Positions 1 to 12,801 of a stretch of DNA of 45,000 bases are shown here, piece after piece. The notes under the pieces were generated by a model that was not told the DNA's origin, searched no databases, and worked only from the letters and a program-made list of their open reading frames with translations. Source of the DNA: Anaeromyces robustus. Lineage: Eukaryota > Neocallimastigomycota > Neocallimastigomycetes > Neocallimastigales > Neocallimastigaceae. Position 1 is the first letter of the stretch. Every line of letters begins with the position of its first letter. Location of the stretch: positions 305,001 through 350,000 of the forward strand of contig MCFG01000001.1 in NCBI GenBank assembly GCA_002104895.1, in the 5' to 3' direction. Both the position numbers and the translations under genes were made by a program.

Positions 1-967
1 TGAATAATGAATTTTCATTAACAAGACAAATGGAAGAAAGTACTCAAACCGCTTTTCAAACGATGAGTTCCATTGTTCAAGCTTTTGGAGGTTTTGCTCA
101 AATGTTAGATTCTACATTTATGGCAACTCATTCTTCCTTTATGGCTATGGTTGGTGTCGCTGATCAATTAGCTCATTTAAAAGGAAATTTAGGAGAAGTA
201 TTATCCATGTTTAATATCATAAAATATATCAAACGTTGGCTAGGTTATGAAAAACCAAGTATTAATGCCGATGAATTTGAATCCTTTTCTAAAAATCCAT
301 CTAAAAATCAATTAACTAAATCAGGTAAACGTCAATCCAGTAAACCTGTTATTCTTTTTGTTTTATTCATGTTTGGTCTTCCTTATTTAATGACCAAAAT
401 TATTAATATTATAAGGAGACGTCAACAACAACAAATGGGTATGCTTCCAAATAATATGCCAATGAATCCAGCTTTAATAACAGGTTCTCAAACCTCTTTA
501 GCTTCATTCCCAAGAAATGCTGAAGGTAAACCAATTATAGAATTTGCTAGATGTTTATATGATTTCCAAGCTCAAAGTCCAATGGAATTAGATATAAAGA
601 AAGGAGATATTATCGCTATTATATCAAAACTTGATCAAAATGGTCAACCAAGTCAGTGGTGGAAAGGTAGATTACAACATGGACCAACGGGTATTTTCCC
701 ATCAAGTAAGTTATATATAAACATATAAATGATTTTAAATATTTGTGTATATATATTTATCATTAAATAACTTACTTGATATTTTATTTATTTTATTAAA
801 AAAATATAAATATTTATATAAAATAAAATAATTTTTTTTAATAATAATAATAAATAGATTATGTAGAATTAATACCAACAAAACAAGAAAAGAAAGATAC
901 TCCAGAAACACCAGCAGAACCAATAAAACAAGATATATCCTCTACTGATGCTTCCGTTTCTTCTTGA
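1..967 (+). CDS. PEX13: Peroxisomal membrane protein PEX13, 3' part (5' end outside window)
   Basis: Peroxin 13 is part of the peroxisomal import docking complex, where it binds PEX14 and the PTS receptors. The frame is open from base 3, so the ATG at 30 is probably internal and the N-terminus lies left of the window. Exon 1 runs to 705, the intron is 706-857 (GTAAGT..TAG), and the last exon is 858-967 ending in TGA. Visible features are the conserved block GGFAQMLDSTFMATHSSFMA, a hydrophobic segment near 345-400 that fits the membrane span, and a C-terminal SH3 domain. The SH3 begins at ARCLYDFQAQSP, has the WW pair in SQWWKGR, and is completed only by splicing (GIFPSNYVELIP). That splice restoring the SH3 end strongly supports the intron. 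A 30-residue polar tail follows. It is convergent with SDS22. The family call is secure; the missing N-terminus (usually Gly/Tyr-rich) cannot be judged. Confidence 0.93.
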
Positions 968-3523
968 AAAGAAAAATAAAAAAAAAATGAAATAAAAAAA
1001 AAAAAAATTTTTTTTTTATTTTTTTTTTTTTTTAAATTATTTAAAAAAATAATAAATAATTTAAAATAATTTATAGTTTTTAATATTATATTATATATAT
1101 ATTATATAATCAACAACAAAAAAAAAAAAAAAAAATCAAAAAAAAACTATTCTTAAAAATAATAAATATTATCATATAAATAATTAATTACACTTTTTTT
1201 TTTCATATTTTCTTTTTTTAATATAAAATAATAATAATAATAATAATAATAGTAATAAAAAAAATAACTTTTCTTTTTTTTTTTTTTAAATCTTCCCCTA
1301 CTCTATTAATCTATTAAATATTAAAACAACACTTTAAAAAAAAAAAAAAAAAAAAGGAATTAAATTATAATTAAATTCGTTATTCACTTCATCCTACTAA
1401 AATTAAAATTAAAATTAAAATCTATTAAATTAATACTTTTTTATATATATCTTTTTAAGTTTTTTTTTTATTATTATTATTAATATTATTATTATTATTA
1501 AAAAATTTTTATTTTCTAGTTTTTTTTATATAGTAAAAAATTAATAACTTAGAAATAAAATAAAATAAATAATAAAAATAAATAATAATAATAAAAAAAT
1601 AAAAAAAAATAATAAAAATAATGATAAAAATAATAATAAAAATAATAATAAAATTATAAAAATAAATTAAATAAAATAATAAAAACATCAAATATTAATA
1701 ATAGAAGTAAAAAAAAGAAAAATGATAAAAAAAATAGAAAAAGAAAAAAAGAAAATAAGAAAAAAAAATTAAATTTTTTTTTTATTATTATTATTAAAAA
1801 TAATATTTTAATAATAATTTAATAATAATAAAATAATAAAATAATAATATAATAGAAAATAAAAGAAGTTTAAAATAAAAATAAAAATAAAAATAAAAAA
1901 AAAAAAATTAAAAAAAAAATAAAAAATAAAATATAATAAAAAAAAAATATAAAATAAAATAAAATTAAGATATAATTAAAGAAAAAGAAAAAAGAAAAAA
2001 AGAAAAAAGAGAATTAATTAATGATAAATAAAAATAATAATAAATAATAATAAAAACATAATATATAGAAAAAGAAAAAAAAGAAAGATAAATTATAATG
2101 AAAGTAATATTAATAATAATAATAATAATAATTAATATTATTATTATATAAAAAGAATACTAGTCAATTTGATTTTCTTTTTTCTTTCTTTTTTTTTTTT
2201 TTCTTTTCTTATTATTATTTTATTTATTATTATTATTTTTCTAATTCATATTTTTTTTTATTGTAGAATTTTTATTTTTTTATTGTAGATTTTTTATTTT
2301 TTTATTTTAGATTTTTTATTTTTATTTTAGATTTTTTATATTATTATTATTAGAAATTTAAATATTAGAAAAATGATAAATATATATTTTATATATATAA
2401 TCCCTCAAGAATAATCTATAATCTATTAAATAACACTCTACACTACACCCTTTACCTATACATTACACTATATACACTATATACACTACATACACTACTA
2501 CTTCCCCTCCAAGTAATAAATGATAAATGATAAATGATAAATGATAAATGATAAATGATATACGAAAATGATAAATGATATACGAAAATGATAAATGATA
2601 TACGATAAATGATAAATGATAGTTATAAATAGTTATAAATAATAATAATTAATATAATATATAATATAATTAAACTATTGATTAAGATATAAAAATAATA
2701 AAATATAATATATATATAATTTAAAAACAATCCTATAAAAAAAATTTTTTTTTAATATTTATAAATGGAAAGAGAGAGAGAGAGAAACAAAAAACAAATT
2801 TGTTAATAATAATATTACTTAAATAAATAATTTTTTTTCTTTATTACGTTTTTTATTATTATTTTTATTTTATATATATATTGCTATATTTGAAATTTTA
2901 TTTATTTTTATTTTTTATTTTTATTATTTTTTTTTTTGTTTGTTTGTTTGTTTGTTTGCATTCTTTTAATATTATATTTTTTTTTAAAAAAAAAAAAAAT
3001 GTATACATATATATAAATATATAATAATTATTTTTTTAATATTAAAATAATATATTCCTTTAATCGATTAATTAATCAATTTATTAATTATTAAATTACT
3101 ATTATTATTTTTTAAAAAATGAAAAAAAAATGAAAAAAATATTATATAATTTATTCATCCATTGATTCTTATTGATGACTTTTTTTTTTTTTTATTTTAC
3201 TTCCTTTTATTTTTGATTTTCATAATTAATGAATTTTTTGTATATATGATATGTTTTTTTTTTTTCACTATTTTACTTTTTTTTTAATTATTGATTCATT
3301 TCATTTAGTCATTTACTTATTATATTATTTATTAAATAATAATATTAAAACAAAATGAAAGAAAAAAATTTTTTTTTCTTGAAATTTTACTTTTTTTCGT
3401 TTTAAAGATTATTTATCATATATATTATTTATTTATTTAGTTTTTTTTTTCAATTTTTGTCAATTTTTTTCAATTCTTTTCATTTTTTTTTTTTTTTTTT
3501 TTCAATTTTTTTTTTTCTTCTTC
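968..3523. other. Intergenic, convergent spacer between PEX13 and SDS22
   Basis: I see no gene here. It must hold the 3' ends of both convergent transcripts. It consists of A/T homopolymers, ATT/AAT microsatellites, a heptamer array (2515-2621), a short (GTTT)n run near 2938-2960 and an unusual G-poor, C-containing patch at about 2430-2510 built from ACACTATATACACTACAT-like words. ORFs such as 1509-1691 (-) are only Ile/Phe/Tyr read from A/T repeats. Confidence 0.7.
2515..2621. repeat. Heptamer tandem array, unit AAATGAT
   Basis: About six uninterrupted AAATGAT units are followed by a higher-order pattern in which a unit carrying ATATACGA recurs three times, then two more AAATGAT units. It is non-coding and lies between two convergent genes. 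Confidence 0.9.
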
Positions 3524-5994
3524 TTAAGATTGTCTAATATAAGTAGCATCAATTTGAATTAAAGATGGAAAAGCTAATTTAAGTTTAAGACGATAGGATT
3601 GAGCATTATTCTTTTGTACTGGATTACCTTCAAAATATACGGTAGCAATTTTTTTATTTTGTGATAAACCTTCTATAATATTTTCAAAGGAATCAATTTG
3701 ATTATAAGAGGCCCATAATTCTTCTAATTCCGTTAAATGACTTAAATTTTCGACCTTTTCAATACGATTATTAGATACATCAATAACTCTTAATTTTGTA
3801 TTCTTTTCTAAACCTTCAATTTTTTGAATACCATTATGACTAATATAAAGTTCTTCTAAATTAACTAAACCTTCTAAATTTTCAAGTTTAACAATACGAT
3901 TACTTTGAATACTTAAAATAGTAAGATTACATAAATTTTCAAAACCTCCAAGTTGTCTAATCTTATTTTTACCAAGCCAAAGTTGTTCTAAATTAACTAA
4001 TTTATCAAGACCTTCAATAACACGAATATGATTACCTCCTAATTCTAAATTAATTAATTGTGTAAGATTATCTAAATTTTCAATAACTGAAATTTTATTT
4101 TGAATAAAGTAAATATTTCTTAATTTGGTAAGTTTAGATACATTTTCAATATGTCTAATCTTATTAAATGATAGATCTAAAGATCTTTTTTTTTTTGTTT
4201 TTGTTTTGTTTTATTTATTATAATAATAGATAATAATAGTTAATTTAAAAATTATAAAATAAAAATTAATTTTTTTTTTACATAAAAAAATTATAATATA
4301 ATAATAATAATAATATTGATAGATAGATAATATTATATAATATCATATAATTACAATAAAAGCAATTATAATATATTTATATATATATAATACAGCAATA
4401 TCAATATATCAATATATCAATATATAAAATAAAACTTACTCTAAGTTAACCAAAGTATCTAAATTTTCAATATGTTTAATTCTGTTATCATATAAATCCA
4501 AATCTTCCAAATTAACTAATTTATCAAGACCACTAATTTTAGTAATAACATTTTGACGTAGTGAAAGAGTCTATTTTTTTTTTTTTTTTTTCATTATTAA
4601 AATTATTTAATTATTAATTATTATAATTATTACAGTCGTTGTTGTTATTATTATTGTTGTTATTATTGTTATTATTATTATTAATATATTAGTATTATTA
4701 TTGACATTATTATATTCATAAATATAGATATATTTTATAAATAAATATTTATAAAAAATAAAATATATATGTATAAAAATAATAAATTTCAAATAACAAT
4801 AATAATAATATTTATTAATATTAGAAATTTATTAATAAAATAAAATTATATAAATTAATAAATGGCAATATAAAATATAGCAATTATAATTGCTCCATTT
4901 AAAAATTTATTACTTCATTTTAATAAAAAAGAAAGAAAGAATGAAAGAATGAATAAAAAATAAAATTAAAAATAATAATAACCTTAAGAAGAGTGAAACG
5001 GTTAATATTAATTTTTTCTAAGTCTGAAATTTGAGTGTGTGTAAGATCGAGATCCTGAATACATATTATTTATTTATTTATTATATTAATATTTTTATGT
5101 CAAAGAAAAAAAGGTATATATAAAAAAAAAGCCATTATTTTAATTGGAATATTAAAATTGTTTTGGTTTATATATATATTTTTACAATTTTAATAAAAAT
5201 GAGGTATTAATTTAAGATAAATATTGACATATAAAAAAAAATGGTCAGGTGTATTTCCAAATTTGTAATGGTTAATAATTATTTAGGGAATGAATTATTT
5301 TAATATATGAATTGTAATAATAATAATATAAAATAAAATATAACATAAAATAATATAATATTATAATGAAATATAATATAATATAATATATAATAGTTAG
5401 TATATATCAAAATGTACATTTATATATATAAACATAAAACTTTAGAAATTTTGAAAATACTTCAGAATCAAGCTTAACATCAGCTAAAAATTCTATTTTG
5501 GATTCATAGAATGATATTTAAATATAAATATATATAAATAGAAATATAAAAGAATTATTATTATCATTATTACTTTTATTATATTTTATTTTATTTTATT
5601 TTATTTATTTTTTATCAATATACAATTAATATTATAAACCAATTGAATCATATAAATAATAAAAAAATTAAAGATTTTTAAAACTTAAAAACTTAAAAAA
5701 AAAAATAAATTTACTACAATATGAATTTGAATTTTAATAATAATATTATTTATTATTATTTATTATTATTTATTATTATTACTATTATTATTATATTATT
5801 ATTAATTATAATTATTATTTATTTATATCTATTTGATAAATATATAAATATACATATATACCAGAACCAAGTTCCTTTTTTTCAACTTCTTCATTGTCAG
5901 ATGAATCACTATCTTCTACTGGAAGTTTATCTTTATTTTGAACTTCTTGTTGTTCAATTTTTTGTTGTTCTACTTTATTTGTTTCAGTTTCCAT
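3524..5994 (-). CDS. SDS22: Protein phosphatase 1 regulatory subunit SDS22 (PPP1R7), 342 aa
   Basis: SDS22 is a leucine-rich-repeat partner of protein phosphatase 1 that controls PP1 maturation and its mitotic activity. Exons on the minus strand are 5994-5862, 5492-5461, 5054-4983, 4570-4440 and 4184-3524, giving 1029 nt with every junction in frame. Donors include GTAAGT, GTATTT, GTATAT and GTTATT; introns are 369, 406, 412 and 255 bp. The protein starts [11 protein letters not shown] with an acidic, Ser/Asp-rich N-terminus of about 45 residues. Then come about eleven tandem 22-residue LRRs of the SDS22 type, for example [19 protein letters not shown] and [18 protein letters not shown]. It ends in the family's C-terminal cap [15 protein letters not shown]. 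Length and cap match the usual 340-360 aa. The start is the only ATG giving the acidic leader. Product call is very secure; the 32-nt exon 2 is the least certain piece. Confidence 0.95.
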
Positions 5995-6466
5995 ATTTAT
6001 TTTATTTACTTTTTTTAAATAAATTTAAAAAAAAAATAAAAAAAAAAAAAAACTAAACTGGTTTCGTTCTTTTTTTTATTATTATGATTTTATTTGGTAT
6101 TTTAGTAAAGAAAAAAAGAAATAGAAAAATCATAATAGATAATTTCATATATATAAAAATAAATAGATGTATATAATATAATAATATATTAGTATAAATA
6201 ATACTAATTAAATATATATGTGTATAAATATTTAAATAAATTTTATATAATAAATAAATGAATATTAAATATATAAATAAATAATGATAAAATTAACTTT
6301 TTTAATTAAAAAAAAAAAATTTAAAAGCTAATCTACTAACTCTATATAGATGTTGTGATGTATAGAAACATCAATAATAATTATGATATAACTATTATAT
6401 AAAATATAAATTCGGAAAGAAAATAATGAAAAAAAAATATTTTGTTGTATATAGCAAAAAAAAAAT

Positions 6467-6503
<37 letters not shown>

Positions 6504-9500
6504 ATAAAATAAAAACTAACTGATAATAATAATATTTCACTTCACTTCAAAACTAATAAATATTAATATTATTAATCCACACCTTAAAATGAAAATTAGC
6601 ATCATCTTTGAAAAAAAAAAAAAATTCTTCCATTTTAATTTAACCAAAAAAAATATTAAAAAAAATTATAAATAAAAAAAAAATCTACTTCTTTTATTAA
6701 TAAAACCACAATTTGATAATAGTTTACTATTAATAAAATCAAAGGTTTATTATTAATTGATAAGTAATAAGCCATATTTTATTATTATGCGCCATAATTT
6801 TTTATTTAATTAAATTTAATTAAAATAATTAATTTAATATGATAATTATAAATAATGAGATGTATAAAATTACATTAACTTTTTTACCTTAATGGAATTT
6901 TATTTATTTTGTATACATTATTAAATACATTTTCAATTATAAACCAATTAATGTAATTAGATCAATTTATTTTTATGTATAATATAATTTTATAATTTTT
7001 TAATTTTATACTTTTTACTTGTTTTTTATAACTAACCCTTTAAATAAATATTCATTTAATAATTAATAACTTATTTTTTTCTTTTTGTTGTTGTTGTTGT
7101 TTTATAGTTTTAATTATAATTATTTTTTTTGTCTTTGTTTTTTTTTTTTTAATTTATATTATAGTTATTTTCTCTCTTTTTTTTTTTTTTTTGTTCTTTT
7201 ATTTTTTTTTTTTTTTGAAAATAAAATAATTTCCATATTCCTTTAATTATTGAGAAAATTTTATTATTTAAAAAAAAAAATCCCTAATTAAATATTATAA
7301 TAAAGTAAAAACATTTTATTATTTTTATTGTACATATTTTATTACACCTTTAATATACATATAATAAAAGTATAGTGTAACAAAAATATTACTATGAAAC
7401 TATAAACATGAATACATTATAAGGAAATAAATAAAAAAATAAATAGTTATAAATAGTTATAGTTTATATTTATCTATCCATTTTTATATTTTTATATTTT
7501 TATATTTATATTTATATTTTTATATTTTTATATTTATATATTTAATTCCATAATATCATTTATGCTAAATATGCTATAAATATTTTTTTTTGTTTTTTTT
7601 AACAATTTTATGTTACATTAAAAAAAATTTTTTTTTTAATTAATTTAGCATTGTTTTAATTTTCATTGTTTTAATTTTCATTTCTACTTTTTTTATTTTT
7701 TATTTTTTTCAATGATAATTTTTTTTTATTTTATTTTTATTTTTTTTTGTTGCATTTATTTTTGAATAATTCAAATAAAATTAAGAATTTATGTAAATAT
7801 AAATATAACTATAAATTTTACAATAAAAAATATTCATTTCATATAAAACTTTGTATAGAAATAAATATAATAAATATAATGATTGAGTAAAGTTTTTTGT
7901 TTTTTTATTTTGTATTTATCCTTTATAATTATAACAAAATTATTTAATGATAATAAAACATATAAAAATTATAAAATAAATTTTTATGACTCATATTTTT
8001 TTAATTTTAAAATCTCAAAGAGATTTCAATATTGTAATCTTGTGTTTATATTTTGTATTTATTTATTTATTTATCTATAAATGTTAATGTTCATAAAACA
8101 ATTAATTATAAATATTTAAATATTTTTATTATATTTTATAGAAATTATAATAAAATAAATAATAATAATAACTATAAAATATCAATAAGCCGAAGAAAAG
8201 AAATTAATTAAAGCTTATAGTAACAGTGAATGATTTAAAACTAATTTAATAAATCGATTTTTATATTATAAAATCATTTATATTAAAAGAATTACTTTTT
8301 TTTTATTAAGCAAAATATAAATATAAAAAATGATAATAAAGAATAAAAAGTTTTTTAGTTATTTACTGTTATTACAATTATTCATATTAGAAAATAAAAT
8401 GATTATTTAATTTTACTAAAAGAAAATGAAAAAAGATATTTATTTTATTATTTTATTCATTATTCAATTTATAATCATAAATATTAACTAAAAATTTGTA
8501 GGTTATTTTTTGACAAGTAATAAAAAAAAAGTTTTGTTTTTTTATTTATTATTTAATTTTATGTAAATTTATTATTTTATTTAATAAAATTTTTTTAAAT
8601 TTTATTCTAACCTTTTTATTTGAATTTTTTTTTATTTTTTTTTATAATTAAAAAATTTGACCGTTTATCAAAAAAAAATTTTTTTTTTTTTTGATTATTC
8701 CTTGAATAAATTTTAATTTATTTATTTATTTATTTGTTTATTCATTCATTTATAAAAAATAAAGGATTAAATTAGTATAAATATATTAAAGTATATTGTA
8801 ATATATTGTGTAATCTTTTTTTTTACTTATCAAAAAAAAAATTTTTTTTTTTTTTCATTTTTAATAATTTTTAATCAATTTTGGAAAAATTTAATTATTA
8901 CACAAAATTTCAAAAAAAAAAAATTTTTTTTTTTTTGTAATAAATATTAATGATTATTAATGAATTATTAATTAATTTATTAATCTTTTTTTTTTTTTAT
9001 TCTTTTTATTCTTTTTATTCTTTTCTTTTATTTTATTTTTTTGATAATAAAATAAAAAAATTTTATTATCAAAAAAAAAAATTATTTATTTATTTATCTA
9101 TTTATTTAATTTTTTATTCCATTTATATTATAAATATTAATATTATTTTTAATATTTTTTTTTTTAAAAAATACTAATAATAATAATAATAATAATTAAA
9201 ATTATTTTAATATATATATTTATTATAATTTTTTTAACATAATACAAATAAAATAAAATAAAATAAAATAAAAAGAAATATTGCTGGGTAGTTTTTTTTT
9301 TTCAATTTATTTTTATGACTCGAGAAAAATAAAATAGAAATTCAATTTATTAAAGAAAATTAAAGTTATTGTTAAGATTCCAATTTATTAATAAAAATAA
9401 AATAAAGATAGTATAATATTTATTATTATTATTTCTTTCTTTTGTTAATTTATACAATTAGTATAAAACTTTTTAAATAATTAAAATAATATATATACAT

Positions 9501-10243
9501 TTTAAATATATATTATTTTTTTATAAAATATAATTTCTCAGAATTTATATTTTTATACCTATAAAGTTTTATACTATTATATTATATGATATATATCTTT
9601 AAAATTAACAATAATATCAACTTTCAATAAAATATAATTCAATTTATTATTTAATATTTATTTCTTAAAAAAAAAAAAATAAAAATAAAAATAAAAATAA
9701 ATAAGAAATAATACAACATTATTTCAAAAAAAAATAATAAAAAAAAAATTACAAAGTTATATATATGAAGAAGTTATAATATTGTTTAATCAACATTTCA
9801 AAACTATTATAATTAGGATATCTTTTTTTTTTCTTCTTTATACACTTGTTATACTTATCGTTTTTTCTCTTTTATTTGGGATATATATATATATATATAT
9901 TATCAACAATTTTCTATATATTATTTCTTTTTCGATAAATAATAATTCTTTTTTTTATAAAAATATCATTTTTCATACCAAATTTATTATTTATCTATTA
10001 ATAAAAGAATAAAGAAATTCAATTTTAAACTCGTTTTACATATATTTTTTTAAAACTTATTCAAACAAATAAAAATAAAAAAATAAAACCTTTTGATAAA
10101 ATTAATAATAAAATAAAAACAAATAAAACAAACAATATAAAGAAAAAAAAGTTAAAAAGAAAAAAAATAATAAATAATAATATAAATAATAACAATAATA
10201 ATAATAACAACAATAAAAAAGAAATATATATATATAAATAAAA
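5995..10243. other. Intergenic, divergent spacer between SDS22 and the dephospho-CoA kinase gene
   Basis: This 4.2-kb spacer must contain the promoters of two divergent genes. No conserved ORF is visible. It is rich in A-run/T-run junctions such as 8669-8694, 8828-8854 and 8911-8937, and has a small hairpin around 8007-8026 (AAATCTC..GAGATTT). A 13-bp inverted pair, AGTATAAAACTTT (about 9460) and its complement (about 9566), lies 95 bp apart. Long ORFs here (6328-6540 minus, 8950-9177 and 9782-10012 plus) are hydrophobic low-complexity translations of A/T DNA. Confidence 0.7.
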
Positions 10244-10826
10244 ATGTTTGTCATTGGCTTAACTGGAGGTATTTGTTCAGGAAAATCTACTGTAGCAAAA
10301 TTATTAAATGAAAGAGTAACTATGATTTTTTTTTTTTTATCTCCAATTATTATATATAATTTTAATTATATATATACACTTTTTTTTTTCTTAAATATAT
10401 AGTTAATGTATTTATTATATATTATATATATTATAATTATTATATAATAGTTAGGAATAAAATGTATAGATGCTGATAGAAAAGCACATGAAGCTTATAA
10501 ACAAGGAACACCTACATATAATAAAGTAATTAAAATCCAAAGAAAAAAAATTATATATCTTAATAAATAAATATATTTAAAATATAAATAATATTAATAT
10601 TAGTATATTTTTAATAATAAATATAAGTAATATAATATATTTTAACCATTTTAAATATTAAATATTATATATTTAAAATAATAATAATGATAATAAAACA
10701 ATAGTTAATAAAAGTATTTGGTATAGACATTATTAATCCTGAGACCAAAGAAATTGAAAGAAATGCACTTGGAAAATTAGTATTTACTTCAAAAGAAAAG
10801 GTATATACTTTTATAATTTGTATAAA

Positions 10827-10864
<38 letters not shown>

Positions 10865-11354
10865 CATTATTTTGAAATTATAAATTCGTTAAAATTAAGT
10901 TTTATTATAAACGATATTTAAGTTAAAAAAAAAAATATTTAATTAATAATTTTATTATATTATATTATATTTTTATTTTAATTTATTTTTATTTTCATTT
11001 TAAATTTAATAATATTACAAAGCGAGTTGAATTAAATAATATTGTATGGCCAGCAACCAAGGAAATTGTTAAAAAAGAAATAGAAAATTCAGCAAAGGAT
11101 AATGTATTAATAATTTTAGAAGCAGCGCTTTTAATTGAAGCTGGTTGGGATGATTTATGTGGTAATTATTATTATTATTATTATTTTTTAATTATTAATT
11201 ATATAATTATATAATTATATTTATAATTTATTATATATGATATTAAATTTAATTTCTTTTTTTTTCTTTTCTTTATTTGTAAATAAATATATATTAATGA
11301 ATAATAATAACAACTAACCAACAACAACAATAATAATAAATTTTAATAAAACAA

Positions 11355-11415
<61 letters not shown>

Positions 11416-11774
11416 TAAATAATAATAAATTTAAATAATTATGATGATTATATTATACTTTCGATATTTTCATTCTTTTATTTATTATATATTTTGTATT
11501 TTACTGAAATTATTATTATCATTATTATATAAAAGATGAAATATGGGCAACTGAAACAGATGATGACGTAGCTATTATGCGTTTAATGAAACGTAATAAA
11601 TTATCTAAAGAAGAGGCCTTAAGAAGAATGAAGTCACAATTACCGAATAAAGAAAGAAATAAACATGCTAAAATTATTATAAAAAATGATTGTAATGATA
11701 TTGATGCTTTATGGTATCAAATTCAAAAATCTATAAGGAATTCTAATTCACAGAAAAAAAGTTCCCTTTTATAG
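10244..11774 (+). CDS. Dephospho-CoA kinase, stand-alone, 206 aa
   Basis: This enzyme performs the last step of coenzyme A synthesis, phosphorylating the 3'-OH of dephospho-CoA with ATP. Exons are 10244-10315, 10451-10525, 10705-10800, 11023-11161 and 11536-11774 (621 nt, all junctions in frame, GT..AG). Residues 5-16 form the P-loop GLTGGICSGKST. IDAD (about 30-33) fits the conserved acidic motif after strand 2. LEAALLIEAGWDDLCDEIW is the CoA-binding/catalytic block, and the lid/helix region RNKLSKEEALRRMKSQ follows, as usual for the family. The length matches bacterial CoaE (about 200 aa). The LEAALLIEAGW block resembles the kinase half of animal CoA synthase (LDAAVLLEAGW) more than yeast Cab5 (LDVPLLFEG), from memory of those sequences. 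No phosphopantetheine adenylyltransferase domain lies upstream, so this gene is monofunctional. Introns of 135-374 bp hold TA and AAT microsatellites. Confidence 0.95.
10829..10862. repeat. (TA)n microsatellite in intron 3 of the dephospho-CoA kinase gene
   Basis: About 16 uninterrupted AT dinucleotides lie 30 bp after the intron 3 donor. Such tracts vary in length between strains. Confidence 0.9.
11355..11420. repeat. (AAT)n microsatellite in intron 4 of the dephospho-CoA kinase gene
   Basis: About twenty AAT units inside the 374-bp intron 4, the longest intron of this gene. Confidence 0.9.
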
Positions 11775-12718
11775 AAATATATAATAATCATGATTTTCAA
11801 TAATAATGATAATCATGATAATAATAATAATATTGAAAGGATTGAAAAAATAATATACTTATTACTTGTATAATTTATAGTTTTTTTTTCTTAATATATA
11901 TATATATAATATAAAGAAAAATTATTTAATAAAAATAATAATAATAACTTTTTTATTTATTATTCTTATTATTATTATTATTTTTATTATAACTATATAT
12001 ATAGTATTATATAATTATAACCCCCAAAAAATTATTTTAATATCTTTTCAATGAAAATCTTATCTTTTTTTTATTTTATTTTATTTTTTTTTTATTTTAT
12101 TCATTATCTCTTTCTTTCTTTCTTTTTTTTTTTATATCATATATATTTCAAAAATTTATTAAACAAATATATTATATAAAATAATTAATATCCTTAAATA
12201 TATTCTTATCTAAAAATACCAAACTTTTAACCTAATAAAAACTCAAAATTCAAAATAAAGAAATAAAAAAATAAAAAATAAAAAATAAAAATATATATTT
12301 CATAACCATTATTATTATTAATGATTATTAATTAAATTCTATTTTATTTTTTTTCTAGAATAAAAAGAAAAAAAGAAAAAAAATTTATTTCTTATAATAT
12401 ATAAAAATAACAATAAAAATAAAAAATAAAATTAAAAATGAAAATAAAAAAACAAAAAAACAAAAAATATATAATATAACATTTATATAAAACGAATAAA
12501 AAATATTTTTTTAACGATTTTTTGATTTATATTATAACTTTTCTTTATATATATATATATCTGTTATATGTTAAAAAAAATAAGAAAATAATATAACAAA
12601 TAATAATATAATTAATAATATAATAGTTTTTATTATATTTTTTTCTATTAATAATAAATCTTTCTTCTTAACTTATTATTGATATATAATATTTTTATGA
12701 TTTTTTATTTATATAAAA

Positions 12719-12801
<83 letters not shown>

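Noticed and set aside
5721-6056. A 111-codon plus-strand ORF
   Set aside because: It overlaps SDS22 exon 1 and intron 1 on the opposite strand; the SDS22 reading explains the conserved part.
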